This document shows positions 53,241 through 60,623 of a DNA stretch of 64,000 nt, one piece after another; within the stretch, counting starts at the first letter, position 1; every line of letters begins with the position of its first letter. A model generated the notes under the pieces. The model saw nothing but the letters and a program-made list of their open reading frames with translations. It was not told the DNA's origin and ran no database searches. The stretch comes from Streptomyces decoyicus (GTDB lineage: Bacteria; Actinomycetota; Actinomycetes; Streptomycetales; Streptomycetaceae): assembly GCF_019880305.1 (NCBI RefSeq), contig NZ_CP082301.1, positions 6,882,001 to 6,946,000 of the forward strand. Direction: 5' to 3'. A program made the position numbers and the translations under genes.

Positions 53241-54073
53241 GTGCGGATCTACATCAGCGCGGACATGGAAGGCATCACGGGGCTCGTCGACGCCGACGAC
53301 GTCCAGCCCGGCGGGCGGGACTACGAGCGCGGGCGTCGGATGATGGCGGAGGACGTCAATGCCGCTGTCCGCGGTGCCGTCGCGGCCGGCGCCACCGACA
53401 TCGTCGTCAACGACGCACACGGCCCCATGCGCAATCTGGTGCCCGAGGCGCTGCACCCCCAGGCCCGCCTCATCCGCGGCAGGCCCAAGCACATGGGCAT
53501 GCTCGAAGGCCTCACCCCCGAACACGACGCCATGATCTGCGTCGGCTACCACTCCCGAGCCGGCACCCTCGGCGTGCTCAGCCACAGCTTCATGGGGCAC
53601 GAGATCGAGGACATCTGGCTGGACGGCCGGCCCGTGGGCGAGATCGGGCTTGCCCACGCCACCGCGGCGACGCTCGGCGTACCCCTGGTGGCACTCACCG
53701 GTGACGACAGCGCCTGCGCGGAGACCACGGCGTGGGACGGCTCCGTCACCACCGTTGCCGTGAAGCGCGCACATAATCGCTTCGCCGCAGAGCTGCGGCC
53801 GGCTGCTGAAGCACACCAGGCAATCGAGGAAGCGGTCATCGCCGGCCTCTCCGCCCACACGCGTAAGGCACCCACCCGGCATCGAACTCGTCCACCCTCA
53901 CCGTCCGTTGGCAGTCCGCCACCGTGGCCTCCACCCTCCTGGGAATCCCCGGAGTCACCTCCGTGGACAGTCGGACCATCGAGACACAAAACCAACTCAC
54001 CACCCTGTACCGTCTCTTCGGCATATGGATGCGGGTAGCGGCATCCCTCACCAACCAACCGCCGTACTGCTGA
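53241..54073 (+). pseudogene. M55 D-aminopeptidase gene, frameshifted near its 3' end
   Basis: Starts RIYISADMEGITGLVDADDV and keeps the metal motifs DIVVNDAHGPMRN, ICVGYHSRAGTLGVLSHSFM and TGDDSACAE. The zero frame loses similarity after SAHTRKAPTRH and ends at 54038 with Pro/Ser-rich junk. The genuine C-terminus, NSSTLTVRWQSATVASTLLG then IPGVTSVDSRTIETQNQLTT, continues one frame over and ends at the TGA at 54071-54073. Adding one base near 53880 (a C-run CCCGGC) restores 277 residues, almost the 279 of the intact paralogue at 15883. Either a recent disabling deletion or a sequencing error in a C/G-rich run. Confidence 0.8.
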
Positions 54074-54141
54074 CCGCCCGCTCCCCCCGGCAGGCCGGAT
54101 TCGCGCGCTCGCTCGACCCCAGGTTCGGAAGGATGGTGCTC

Positions 54142-55170
54142 ATGTGGTCGCGACTGCCGTTCGGTGACGAGTTGCGGGCCGGGCTGGGATCACCCAGGAG
54201 CTCTCGCAGGCTGAGCAGCAGCCCTCGCTCGCGTGTGTGGCGCGTTCAGCTGCCCGAAGCACAGGTGGTGGTGAAGCAGCTCGTCGCCGGCCCCGACGCC
54301 GACGAGCGATACGCCCGCGAGGTGACCGCCCTGAGGCTCGCCGGACGAGCTGCCACACCTGTGGTGCCCGCATTGCTGGCCACCGACCCCGGCGAGCGGG
54401 TGCTGGTGCTGGAGCGTCTGGACCACCGACGCCCCTCCAGCGACTGGATCGTCGACTACGCAACGGCACTGGCCCGGCTGCACGCCACCGCCCGCCCGGA
54501 GGACGTCGGAACACTTCCCCCTTGGCGAGGCCCGGACCAGGCCGACATCGACTCCTTCCTCGGGCTGGCCGCGGCCCTTGAGGTTCCCCTCCCGCCTGGC
54601 GTGCCCGGCGAACTCAAGGACCTCGTGAGCCGACTGGGCGAGGCACCCGGGCATGCCCTGCTCCACGGCGACCCCTGCCCCGGCAATGACCTCCATACCG
54701 CCGCGGGAATCAGATTCATCGATTTCGAGCAGGCAGCACTCGGCAACGGCCTGATGGAGCTCGCCTATCTGCGTATCGGCTTCCCGACCTGCTGGTGTGT
54801 CACGTCGCCGGCCGCACCACTGCTGGAACGGGCCGAGAACGCATACCGCGCGGAGTGGCGCACCGCGACCGGATCCGCACCGCAAGGTGATCTCGCCGAC
54901 GCGTGCGCAGGCTGGCTGCTCCGGGGCGACGCGCTGGTCCCGAGGGCAGACCGCGAAGGCACCGACCATCTGGCCCGGATCCCCAGCCGGGACTGGAAGT
55001 GGGGAACCGCGACAGCCCGCCAGCGCCTCGTCCACCGGCTCGGCGCCGTCAGCCACATGACCGCCCACCACGCCTCCCTGCACGGCCTGAGCGCCCTCAG
55101 CAGCCACCTGCGCCGTGAGATGCTCGTCCGCTGGCCCAGGCTCAAGCCTCTCCCGGCGACGCGACCGTAG
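54142..55170 (+). CDS. Aminoglycoside-phosphotransferase-type kinase
   Basis: 342-residue APH-fold kinase. N-lobe: RVWRVQLPEAQVVVKQLVAG with the ATP lysine in VVKQL; hinge RVLVLERLDHRRPSSDW; catalytic loop HALLHGDPCPGNDL (HGDxxxxN) and metal site IRFIDFEQAALGNGLMELA. Starts at ATG 54142 because GGAAGG lies nine bases before it; ATG 54133 is the alternative. It could phosphorylate an antibiotic or a metabolite; nothing nearby defines the substrate. The phosphotransferase core is convincing although overall similarity to resistance enzymes cannot be judged by eye. Confidence 0.85.
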   Translation: MWSRLPFGDELRAGLGSPRSSRRLSSSPRSRVWRVQLPEAQVVVKQLVAGPDADERYAREVTALRLAGRAATPVVPALLATDPGERVLVLERLDHRRPSSDWIVDYATALARLHATARPEDVGTLPPWRGPDQADIDSFLGLAAALEVPLPPGVPGELKDLVSRLGEAPGHALLHGDPCPGNDLHTAAGIRFIDFEQAALGNGLMELAYLRIGFPTCWCVTSPAAPLLERAENAYRAEWRTATGSAPQGDLADACAGWLLRGDALVPRADREGTDHLARIPSRDWKWGTATARQRLVHRLGAVSHMTAHHASLHGLSALSSHLRREMLVRWPRLKPLPATRP

Positions 55171-55207
55171 ACGCCGGCCGACACGAGGCAGGTCATATGA
55201 GGCACAG

Positions 55208-55247
55208 GTGTACGCATGTGTGCATGTATGCATGTACGCATGCGTAC
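55208..55247. repeat. 40-bp perfect alternating purine-pyrimidine tract
   Basis: From G55208 to C55247 every base alternates purine and pyrimidine, built from GCATGT/GTACGCAT-like units (e.g. TGCATGTATGCATGTACGCA). Such tracts can adopt Z-DNA under negative supercoiling. It lies in the 244-base gap between the kinase gene and the tautomerase-like gene, which otherwise holds nothing recognisable. Confidence 0.9.
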
Positions 55248-55414
55248 TCACGCACACCGTGCGTCATGCACGGTCTGACCATGACGAACGCCAGGTGGAC
55301 CGTGGTGAGTTGACGGACGCGGCGCGGGAGCGAAGAGCACCGCTGTACTGCACATCGCCTCACTCTTGCTCTCGCTCCGCGAGCACCGAACGTGATCGAG
55401 CCTAAGGTGGTCCG

Positions 55415-55765
55415 ATGCCGCTTGTGGAAGTTACCTATGCGCCGGGTGTCGATGAATCGAAGCTCCGAGAACTGGGGTCGGTGCTGCCGCACTTGATATC
55501 CAAGGCCGTGGAATGTCCCGAGGAACCGTACGACGGGGACTTGCAGCCGGGCGACGTGGAGATTCGCTTCCGGAGGCTGGGGCCGTTGGACCGGAGCGGT
55601 TTGGATGTGGTGATCGAGGTGAGGTCCAAGTGGTTCGAGAGCAGGGCCGCCAACCGCCAAGAACGCGTGGACAGACTTCACCAGGACATCAGGACTGCGA
55701 CCGGACTCCGCGACTTCGGCGTCTACTTGTCACTCCCGTCAGCCGCGTGGTCACAGGGAGACTGA
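55415..55765 (+). CDS. Tautomerase-superfamily-like small protein
   Basis: 116 residues, ATG 55415 with AAGGTGG upstream. Begins MPLVEVTYAPGVDESKLREL, so after Met removal Pro1 would be N-terminal, as in 4-oxalocrotonate tautomerase/MIF enzymes; the pattern strand-helix-strand (PGDVEIRFRRLGPLDRSGLD, VVIEVRSKWFESRAANRQER) fits that fold. Length is larger than a classical 62-residue subunit. An isomerase role is only a suggestion. An inverted repeat follows the stop. Confidence 0.6.
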   Translation: MPLVEVTYAPGVDESKLRELGSVLPHLISKAVECPEEPYDGDLQPGDVEIRFRRLGPLDRSGLDVVIEVRSKWFESRAANRQERVDRLHQDIRTATGLRDFGVYLSLPSAAWSQGD

Positions 55766-56084
55766 AGCAACTCGACTCAGCTCACCCTCACCACGACCCA
55801 CCGCGAGATCGATCATCAGACATGACCTGGTGGACGTCGCGCGGGCACGGTGAGCTGAGTTGCTTGAGGTGGACCGGCGGGCGCTTCACGTGGGTACCGT
55901 CCCGAGCGGCTGCAAGGAATGGGAGACCAATGTGGTTCGTGGCCGTAGTGAGCCTGTCCGATTCTCTCGTAGGGCACCGCGCCACGGGGCAGCAAGCCGC
56001 CGCCGGAGCGATCTTGCAGAGTGCCATTCGTCAACCCGCCTGCCTCGGCAGCACTGCCTGCGAGCCGCTCAGTAGGGTGTCGAC
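55766..56084. other. Intergenic region with a long imperfect inverted repeat
   Basis: No gene is seen. GCAACTCGACTCAGCTCACC (55767-55786) and GGTGAGCTGAGTTGC (55849-55863) pair over 15 bases with a five-base bulge (GACTC) and enclose 62 bases. It begins two bases after the tautomerase-like stop, so it may terminate that transcript or mark an element remnant. The remaining 220 bases precede the HAD gene. Confidence 0.6.
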
Positions 56085-56747
56085 ATGATTCGCGCTGTGG
56101 TCTTCGATGTCGGTGAGTGCCTGGTCGACGAGACGCGGGAGTACGGGACGTGGGCTGACTGGCTCGGGGTGCCGCGGCATACGTTCGCGGCGATGTTCGG
56201 AGCGGTCATCGCACAGGGTCGGGACTACCGCGAGGTGTTCCAGGAGTTCCGGCCCGGATTTGACCTGTACGAGCAGCGGGAGGCGCGTGCCGCTGTGGGC
56301 AAGCCGGAGCACTTTGACGAGTCAGACCTGTACTCCGATGTTCGGCCCGCCCTGGCGCAGTTGCGCGGCGATGGCCTGTGGCTCGGCATCGCCGGGAACC
56401 AGACTGTGCGGGCGGGCGGGATCCTCCGCAGCCTGTTCATCAACGAAGTCGACCTGATCGGCACGTCGGATGACTGGGGAGCCAGCAAGCCTGATCTGCT
56501 CTTCTTCGAGCGCGTGGCCGACGTTGTTCCCTTCGTGAACGATCAGATTCTGTACGTCGGGGACCGCGTGGACAACGACCTCCGCCCGGCGGTGGCCGCG
56601 GGCATGCATACGGCGCTCGTGCACCGAGGCCCGTGGGCCACGATTCAGTGGAACACCGTGGAGGCGCGCGAGCTGCCCACGTTCCGAATCGAGTCGTTGA
56701 TGGAGCTGCCGGAGGCTATCGCGAAGTTCAACGAGCGAGAGCGCTGA
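56085..56747 (+). CDS. HAD-superfamily hydrolase
   Basis: 220 residues, ATG 56085. HAD motif I is AVVFDVGECLVDE: the nucleophile Asp is present, but the second acid is Gly (D-x-G), seen in some HAD proteins. Motif II-like LGIAGNQTVRAGG, Lys in WGASKPDLLFFER and the metal-binding motif IV LYVGDRVDNDLRPAVAAG follow. Probably a phosphatase or dehalogenase-like hydrolase with altered chemistry. It overlaps the convergent XRE regulator by 20 bases. Confidence 0.85.
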   Translation: MIRAVVFDVGECLVDETREYGTWADWLGVPRHTFAAMFGAVIAQGRDYREVFQEFRPGFDLYEQREARAAVGKPEHFDESDLYSDVRPALAQLRGDGLWLGIAGNQTVRAGGILRSLFINEVDLIGTSDDWGASKPDLLFFERVADVVPFVNDQILYVGDRVDNDLRPAVAAGMHTALVHRGPWATIQWNTVEARELPTFRIESLMELPEAIAKFNERER

Positions 56748-57963
56748 CCGTCGTCGCCCATCCGTACAGCCGGTCGTCGAGGTCTCGTACACACTGGTCG
56801 TGGTGGTGCGGCGCGAGTGCCCGCCGTACTTCCCGGATCCGGTCCAGGCCAGTCGCGTACCAGGTGATGTGCAACTGGTCGAGGGCAAGGCAGGCGTACC
56901 GGCACGCTTCCTCTGGCTGACCGGCGGCGGCCTCGACCGCAGCCAGGTCGCCGTAGATCACGGTGCGCTGCTTGTCCTCCGTGGCTGACATCCGGTCCAG
57001 GGCGTTGAGCAGGGTTGCGCGGGCTTGCGGAAGGTGACCTGCCTTCAATTGGGTGTGGCCTCTGAACGCGGCCAGACGTACAGGGGTGAACCAGTCCATC
57101 CATACGGGCGTGAGGTGTTCGGACCCGGCTGCGAGGGTGTCCTCAGCGTGCCTGATCAGGTGTAGCGCGGTGCGCGTGTTCCCGCATCGCGTTTCGCACT
57201 CGGCCTCGACCGCGTCGAGCCACGCCCAGAATTCGGCTGAGGCAGGGCCCCGACGTGCATATGTACGGGCAGCGACCATGCGCTCCGCAGCGGTTTCACG
57301 CTCTCCTGCCCACCCGGGGATGAAGGCGGTGTGCGCGAGGATCGCGGATCCGATCAGGGAATCGTCCGCCTCGCCTGCGGCCTGTAGCGCACGGAGCAGG
57401 GTGGCGCCGGCGTCATCAGGCTCTCGAAGGTCGAAGAACTCGATACGTCCAGCAAGGAGCCACGTTTCAGCGAGGGCCGCCGCCACGTCGCGGCGCGTCT
57501 GGCCGGCGGTCTCGGGAAGCAGCGCACAACCGAGGTCGGCGTGGGCGACAACGGCTGGGTGGAGCGCGGCGGGTGCCACGGACCAGTACAGGCCGCGATG
57601 GGACCGGGTGACGTTTGCATAGTCGGCCGCCACCGAAGCGGGCTGCAGGGGAGCAGTGGACTGTGAAGGGACGGCGGGCAGGTGGCTGCCTGCGCTTCTT
57701 GAGGCAACGGCGGCGTAATGCCGCGGCGCGGCGGGGTGGTCGCGGCCGGGCGGAATGGTGAAGCCGAGGGCTTCCATATCCTGACCGGTCAGGTGCGTGA
57801 GGCGCTGTTGCAGGTCCGGGTGAGGCCATGGCGGATTGTCGGATTCCCAGCGTCGTACTTGCCGTACGCCTACGCCGAGCGCCTCGGCGAAGGCTTGCTG
57901 GGTGTGGTAACCCGCTGCCATACGTGCGGACTTGAGCTTCGCGTTTCTTGCGGGTCGCGTCAC
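56728..57963 (-). CDS. XRE-type regulator with TPR-like domain
   Basis: 411 residues from GTG 57961-57963 (AGAGGTG upstream). Residues about 8-60 are a helix-turn-helix: LKSARMAAGYHTQQAFAEAL and GVGVRQVRRWESDNPPWP. The rest is helical repeats (DDAGATLLRALQAAGEADDS, LRHAEDTLAAGSEHLTPVW-like region, GHLPQARATLLNALDRMSAT), as in Streptomyces XRE/TPR regulators that bind signal peptides or partner proteins. It diverges from the DUF6415 gene with a palindromic site between them, so it is the likely regulator of that cluster. Confidence 0.85.
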   Translation of the reverse strand: MTRPARNAKLKSARMAAGYHTQQAFAEALGVGVRQVRRWESDNPPWPHPDLQQRLTHLTGQDMEALGFTIPPGRDHPAAPRHYAAVASRSAGSHLPAVPSQSTAPLQPASVAADYANVTRSHRGLYWSVAPAALHPAVVAHADLGCALLPETAGQTRRDVAAALAETWLLAGRIEFFDLREPDDAGATLLRALQAAGEADDSLIGSAILAHTAFIPGWAGERETAAERMVAARTYARRGPASAEFWAWLDAVEAECETRCGNTRTALHLIRHAEDTLAAGSEHLTPVWMDWFTPVRLAAFRGHTQLKAGHLPQARATLLNALDRMSATEDKQRTVIYGDLAAVEAAAGQPEEACRYACLALDQLHITWYATGLDRIREVRRALAPHHHDQCVRDLDDRLYGWATTVSALAR

Positions 57964-58117
57964 GGTGCACCTCTGTCCTGGGGTGTGGACAGTGTCACCC
58001 CGGAGTCCTCTCCTCGGCTACTCATCACCCGCGAGGCGTCGCCAAAGTCCCTTTAACGGCGCTCAAAAGACCTTCAGAAGCCCTCGTACTGGGTGAGTAG
58101 TAGGGCCAGTCTTGACG

Positions 58118-58137
58118 CACGTTGACCGAGCAACGTG
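58118..58137. promoter_or_regulatory. Operator candidate between XRE and DUF6415 genes
   Basis: CACGTTG (58118-58124) and CAACGTG (58131-58137) form perfect 7-bp arms with a six-base spacer, adjacent to TTGACG (58112). Located 124 bases before the DUF6415 start and 155 bases from the XRE start. Confidence 0.55.
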
Positions 58138-58260
58138 TGAAAGAAGGCCCGCTATCCCCACCACCCGAGATCCCTCCGAAGCCCTTGACTGCGTGCCCAG
58201 AGAGGTCGGCGTCAACAACTACAACCGTGCTGCTGTTCGTGTAGTGACGGCGAGGCAGCC

Positions 58261-58647
58261 ATGACGACGGATCAAGCGGAACCGCAGACCAGCGTCAGAG
58301 GCACTGCGGCAGGTAAGCCGGAAGCGATCGACGTGCTCACCATCGAAGAGACCATCAAAATGGCGTTGGGCGCGAGCCGGAGACAACTGCAAGTGAGCAC
58401 GCTCGTCGACCTTGAAGCACAGCTGCGCGGCCACATCGCGTTACTCCAGGAGCCTGCCCGGAAGGCGGCCGACCAGATGTGGCACGGCGGCGTCAAGTGG
58501 CATCGGCTCATCACGCGGCTGGACAACATCGAACGGCAGGCGGCGCAGGAACGGAGCCCGATGCCGTTCGGTGCCCTGATCGAGGTGCAGCTGATGGCCC
58601 GCGATTGCCAATGGCTTCTGGACGGTTACCGGGAGAGCTGGCGATGA
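58261..58647 (+). CDS. DUF6415 family protein with a TTA codon
   Basis: 128 residues, ATG 58261 with GAGGC upstream. Matches the Streptomyces DUF6415 group, which is often found with natural-product genes: VLTIEETIKMALGASRRQLQ, VDLEAQLRGHIALLQEPARK and EVQLMARDCQWLLDGYRESW. Predicted mostly helical. The Leu at the first position of HIA-L-L is TTA (58441-58443), making translation likely dependent on the bldA tRNA. Biochemical role unknown. Confidence 0.78.
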   Translation: MTTDQAEPQTSVRGTAAGKPEAIDVLTIEETIKMALGASRRQLQVSTLVDLEAQLRGHIALLQEPARKAADQMWHGGVKWHRLITRLDNIERQAAQERSPMPFGALIEVQLMARDCQWLLDGYRESWR

Positions 58648-58657
58648 CCATGGAACG

Positions 58658-58891
58658 GTGCTCCGTCCGCCGGACGGCTACGGCCCCACGGGCTACGTGG
58701 TGAGCGCCCGTCGGCCGGAGGTCGGCGATGAAGTCGAGTACGTCCCCGGACGCCGAGCCGTGGTGACAGACATCCGCAGAGGTGACTACTACCTCCGGTC
58801 GTTCGGAAGCCGGGAATGGCCGGTGCGGGACCCTGACGAGTTGACGGTGACGCGGACGCGTGCCGAGCGGGCTGCGGCGGGGGAGCTCTGA
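58658..58891 (+). CDS. Small hypothetical protein, possibly SH3-like
   Basis: 77 residues from GTG 58658, ten bases after the DUF6415 stop. Sequence VVSARRPEVGDEVEYVPGRR and AVVTDIRRGDYYLRSFGSRE looks like a small beta-barrel (KOW/SH3-like) with a basic helix at the end. No function is recognised. Same operon as DUF6415. The ribosome-binding site is weak, so translational coupling is likely. Confidence 0.65.
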   Translation: MLRPPDGYGPTGYVVSARRPEVGDEVEYVPGRRAVVTDIRRGDYYLRSFGSREWPVRDPDELTVTRTRAERAAAGEL

Positions 58892-58935
58892 CGGGTCGCG
58901 GTCCGACGTACGAACCACACATGAGGAGGAGAGAG

Positions 58936-59073
58936 TTGAGGGACGCCAGCACCGGCGCCGGCCGCCTCACCACCCCGGACGGACCGGCCGTAAAGGCGGG
59001 CCAGCCGGGCAACGCTCATCAACAAAGCACCTGGAGGAACCATGCACGCGACTGCCCGGAACGACGGCGGTGA
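58936..59073 (+). CDS. Possible 45-residue peptide ORF
   Basis: TTG start at 58936 after a very strong AGGAGGAGAGAG; the product begins MRDASTGAGRLTTPDGPAVK and ends in an Arg-rich tail. It overlaps the next small ORF in another frame by 32 bases. The ribosome-binding site is the main support; coding status is uncertain, and ATG 58921 in frame is an alternative start. Confidence 0.3.
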   Translation: MRDASTGAGRLTTPDGPAVKAGQPGNAHQQSTWRNHARDCPERRR

Positions 59074-59170
59074 CAGGCTGCCCGGCGAGCCGTACCCCGG
59101 ACCGCACCCGGCGCCGACGCCCGATGGTGGACCTGGCGTCCCCAACCCGCCCGAGGCTGCCGGACAGTGA
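59042..59170 (+). CDS. 42-residue proline-rich peptide coupled to the methyltransferase
   Basis: ATG 59042 with a textbook GGAGGAA seven bases upstream. The peptide MHATARNDGGDRLPGEPYPG and the following Pro/Gly/Asp-rich tail has no signal peptide, no Cys, Ser only absent, and two Asp-Gly sites (NDGGD, PDGGP). Its TGA overlaps the GTG of the PIMT-like gene (GTGA), so both are translated from one transcript. It may be a substrate peptide, a leader or only a coupling ORF. Confidence 0.5.
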   Translation: MHATARNDGGDRLPGEPYPGPHPAPTPDGGPGVPNPPEAAGQ

Positions 59171-60342
59171 TCAGCGATCCGAGTAAGGGGCGCCCCTGCC
59201 TTGACGGGCTGGGGCGTGTCCTCATGTCTGTGGGTGCGCTCTCTTCCGACTGGGCCCCCGCGTACGCCGCCGTGCCCCGAAGCGCCGTTCTGCCGGACGT
59301 GATCTGGCCGTTCGACATGGTGACCGGCCGAAGCGTGCCGGTGTCCAGGGCGGAGGACCCGGACAGGTGGCAGGAGTTCGCGGATACTGACGTTCCGATC
59401 GTCACGCAATGGAACGACGGCACGCACACCGGCCGCGAACCGGGTGAGGTCCCGACCAGTTCCGCGTCCATGCCCTCCGTGGTGTTCCGGATGCTCCAGG
59501 ACCTGGACCTCCATCGAGGGCATACGGCGTTGGAGATCGGCACCGCCACGCTCTGGAATTCCCTGCTCATGGCTCACCGCGCCGGGCCGGGGCACGTCAC
59601 CACGATGGAGGTGGACAAGGGCCTGGCCGAAGCGGCCCGTGCGACGGCCGGGCGGTTCGGCAACTCCGTGCGGGTGGTGCACGGCGACGGCTTCCGGGGT
59701 TACCCGGAGGGGGCGCCGTACGACCGGATCATGGCTACGTGCGGCCTGCGGTCCATCCCCTTCGCGTGGGTGGAGCAGTGCCGGCCAGGGGGCATCATCG
59801 TGGCCCCGTGGGGGACGCACTACTCCCATGGCGATGCCGTCGCCCGCTTGGTGGTTGCGCCCGACGGCAAGAGCGCGTCCGGCACGTTCACCGGCCCTGT
59901 GGAGTTCATGAAACTTCGGGCGCAGCGACTCGTCCCCCTGGCGCACTCCGAGTACGTCACGGGGAGCGTGGCGGAGGGCGACGAGTCATCCACGACGCTC
60001 CCCGAAGCGGTGTTCGTCGGGGAGCGGTTCAGCCCCGAACGGTTCGCCATCGGGCTCCGTGTACCGCAGTGCCGGCACGTCGTAGCGCAGAAGCGCGACG
60101 GCGCACGCGCCGTCTGGTTCTACAGCTTGAGCGACCTGTCCTGGGCGTGTGTGCAGTTCCGCGACGGAGACACGGCACGGGTCTGGCAATCCGGTCCCCG
60201 GCGTCTCTGGGACAGCGTGGAGAACGCTTTCCACTGGTGGCTCCACCAGGACACGCCGGACCACACCCGGTTCGGGCTGACGGTCACCGTCACCGGTGAG
60301 CGGGCGTGGCTGGATGACCCTGCCGACTCCTGGCCTTGCTGA
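59167..60342 (+). CDS. PIMT-like (protein-L-isoaspartate O-methyltransferase family) methyltransferase
   Basis: 391 residues, GTG 59167. N-terminal AYAAVPRSAVLPDVIWPFDM matches the family's VPR motif; the SAM loop is TALEIGTATLWNSLLMAHRA (the usual G-T-G-x-G-Y-x-A is G-T-A-x-L-W-N), then VTTMEVDKGLAEAARATAGR, VHGDGFRGYPEGAPYDRIMA and WVEQCRPGGIIVAPWGTHYS. A C-terminal extension of about 160 residues exceeds housekeeping PIMT (about 215 residues), as in RiPP-associated PIMTs that form aspartimide or isoaspartate. Other annotations call such proteins rRNA adenine methyltransferase-like. It ends the DUF6415 operon. Confidence 0.8.
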   Translation: MISDPSKGRPCLDGLGRVLMSVGALSSDWAPAYAAVPRSAVLPDVIWPFDMVTGRSVPVSRAEDPDRWQEFADTDVPIVTQWNDGTHTGREPGEVPTSSASMPSVVFRMLQDLDLHRGHTALEIGTATLWNSLLMAHRAGPGHVTTMEVDKGLAEAARATAGRFGNSVRVVHGDGFRGYPEGAPYDRIMATCGLRSIPFAWVEQCRPGGIIVAPWGTHYSHGDAVARLVVAPDGKSASGTFTGPVEFMKLRAQRLVPLAHSEYVTGSVAEGDESSTTLPEAVFVGERFSPERFAIGLRVPQCRHVVAQKRDGARAVWFYSLSDLSWACVQFRDGDTARVWQSGPRRLWDSVENAFHWWLHQDTPDHTRFGLTVTVTGERAWLDDPADSWPC

Positions 60343-60623
60343 GCGGGCCTGGTTCCGCAGCAATTTCGGCAGGGGAAGCCGAGCGAGGGCGATGAGCAAT
60401 CGGTGGTCGGGGGCGGGGACATTCCGTTCCCGATATGCGAGATCGTTTGCCGGGGCCACTCCGTCAATTCCTTCCGCGTGGACGAATTCCGATGCCTGCC
60501 GAATTTCTGCGGAGATCGGCTCAATGAGTGGCTTTACCGGAGCGGACCGGCATGCTGCACCAACGTTCCGAAGCAGCCCTGTATCCCTTGGACGTTACGT
60601 GGGGCGATGGAAGGCTGGAGACG

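Noticed and set aside
54000-54140. Extension of the phosphotransferase start into the M55 gene
   Set aside because: The upstream part is the out-of-frame M55 C-terminus; GGAAGG places the start at 54142.
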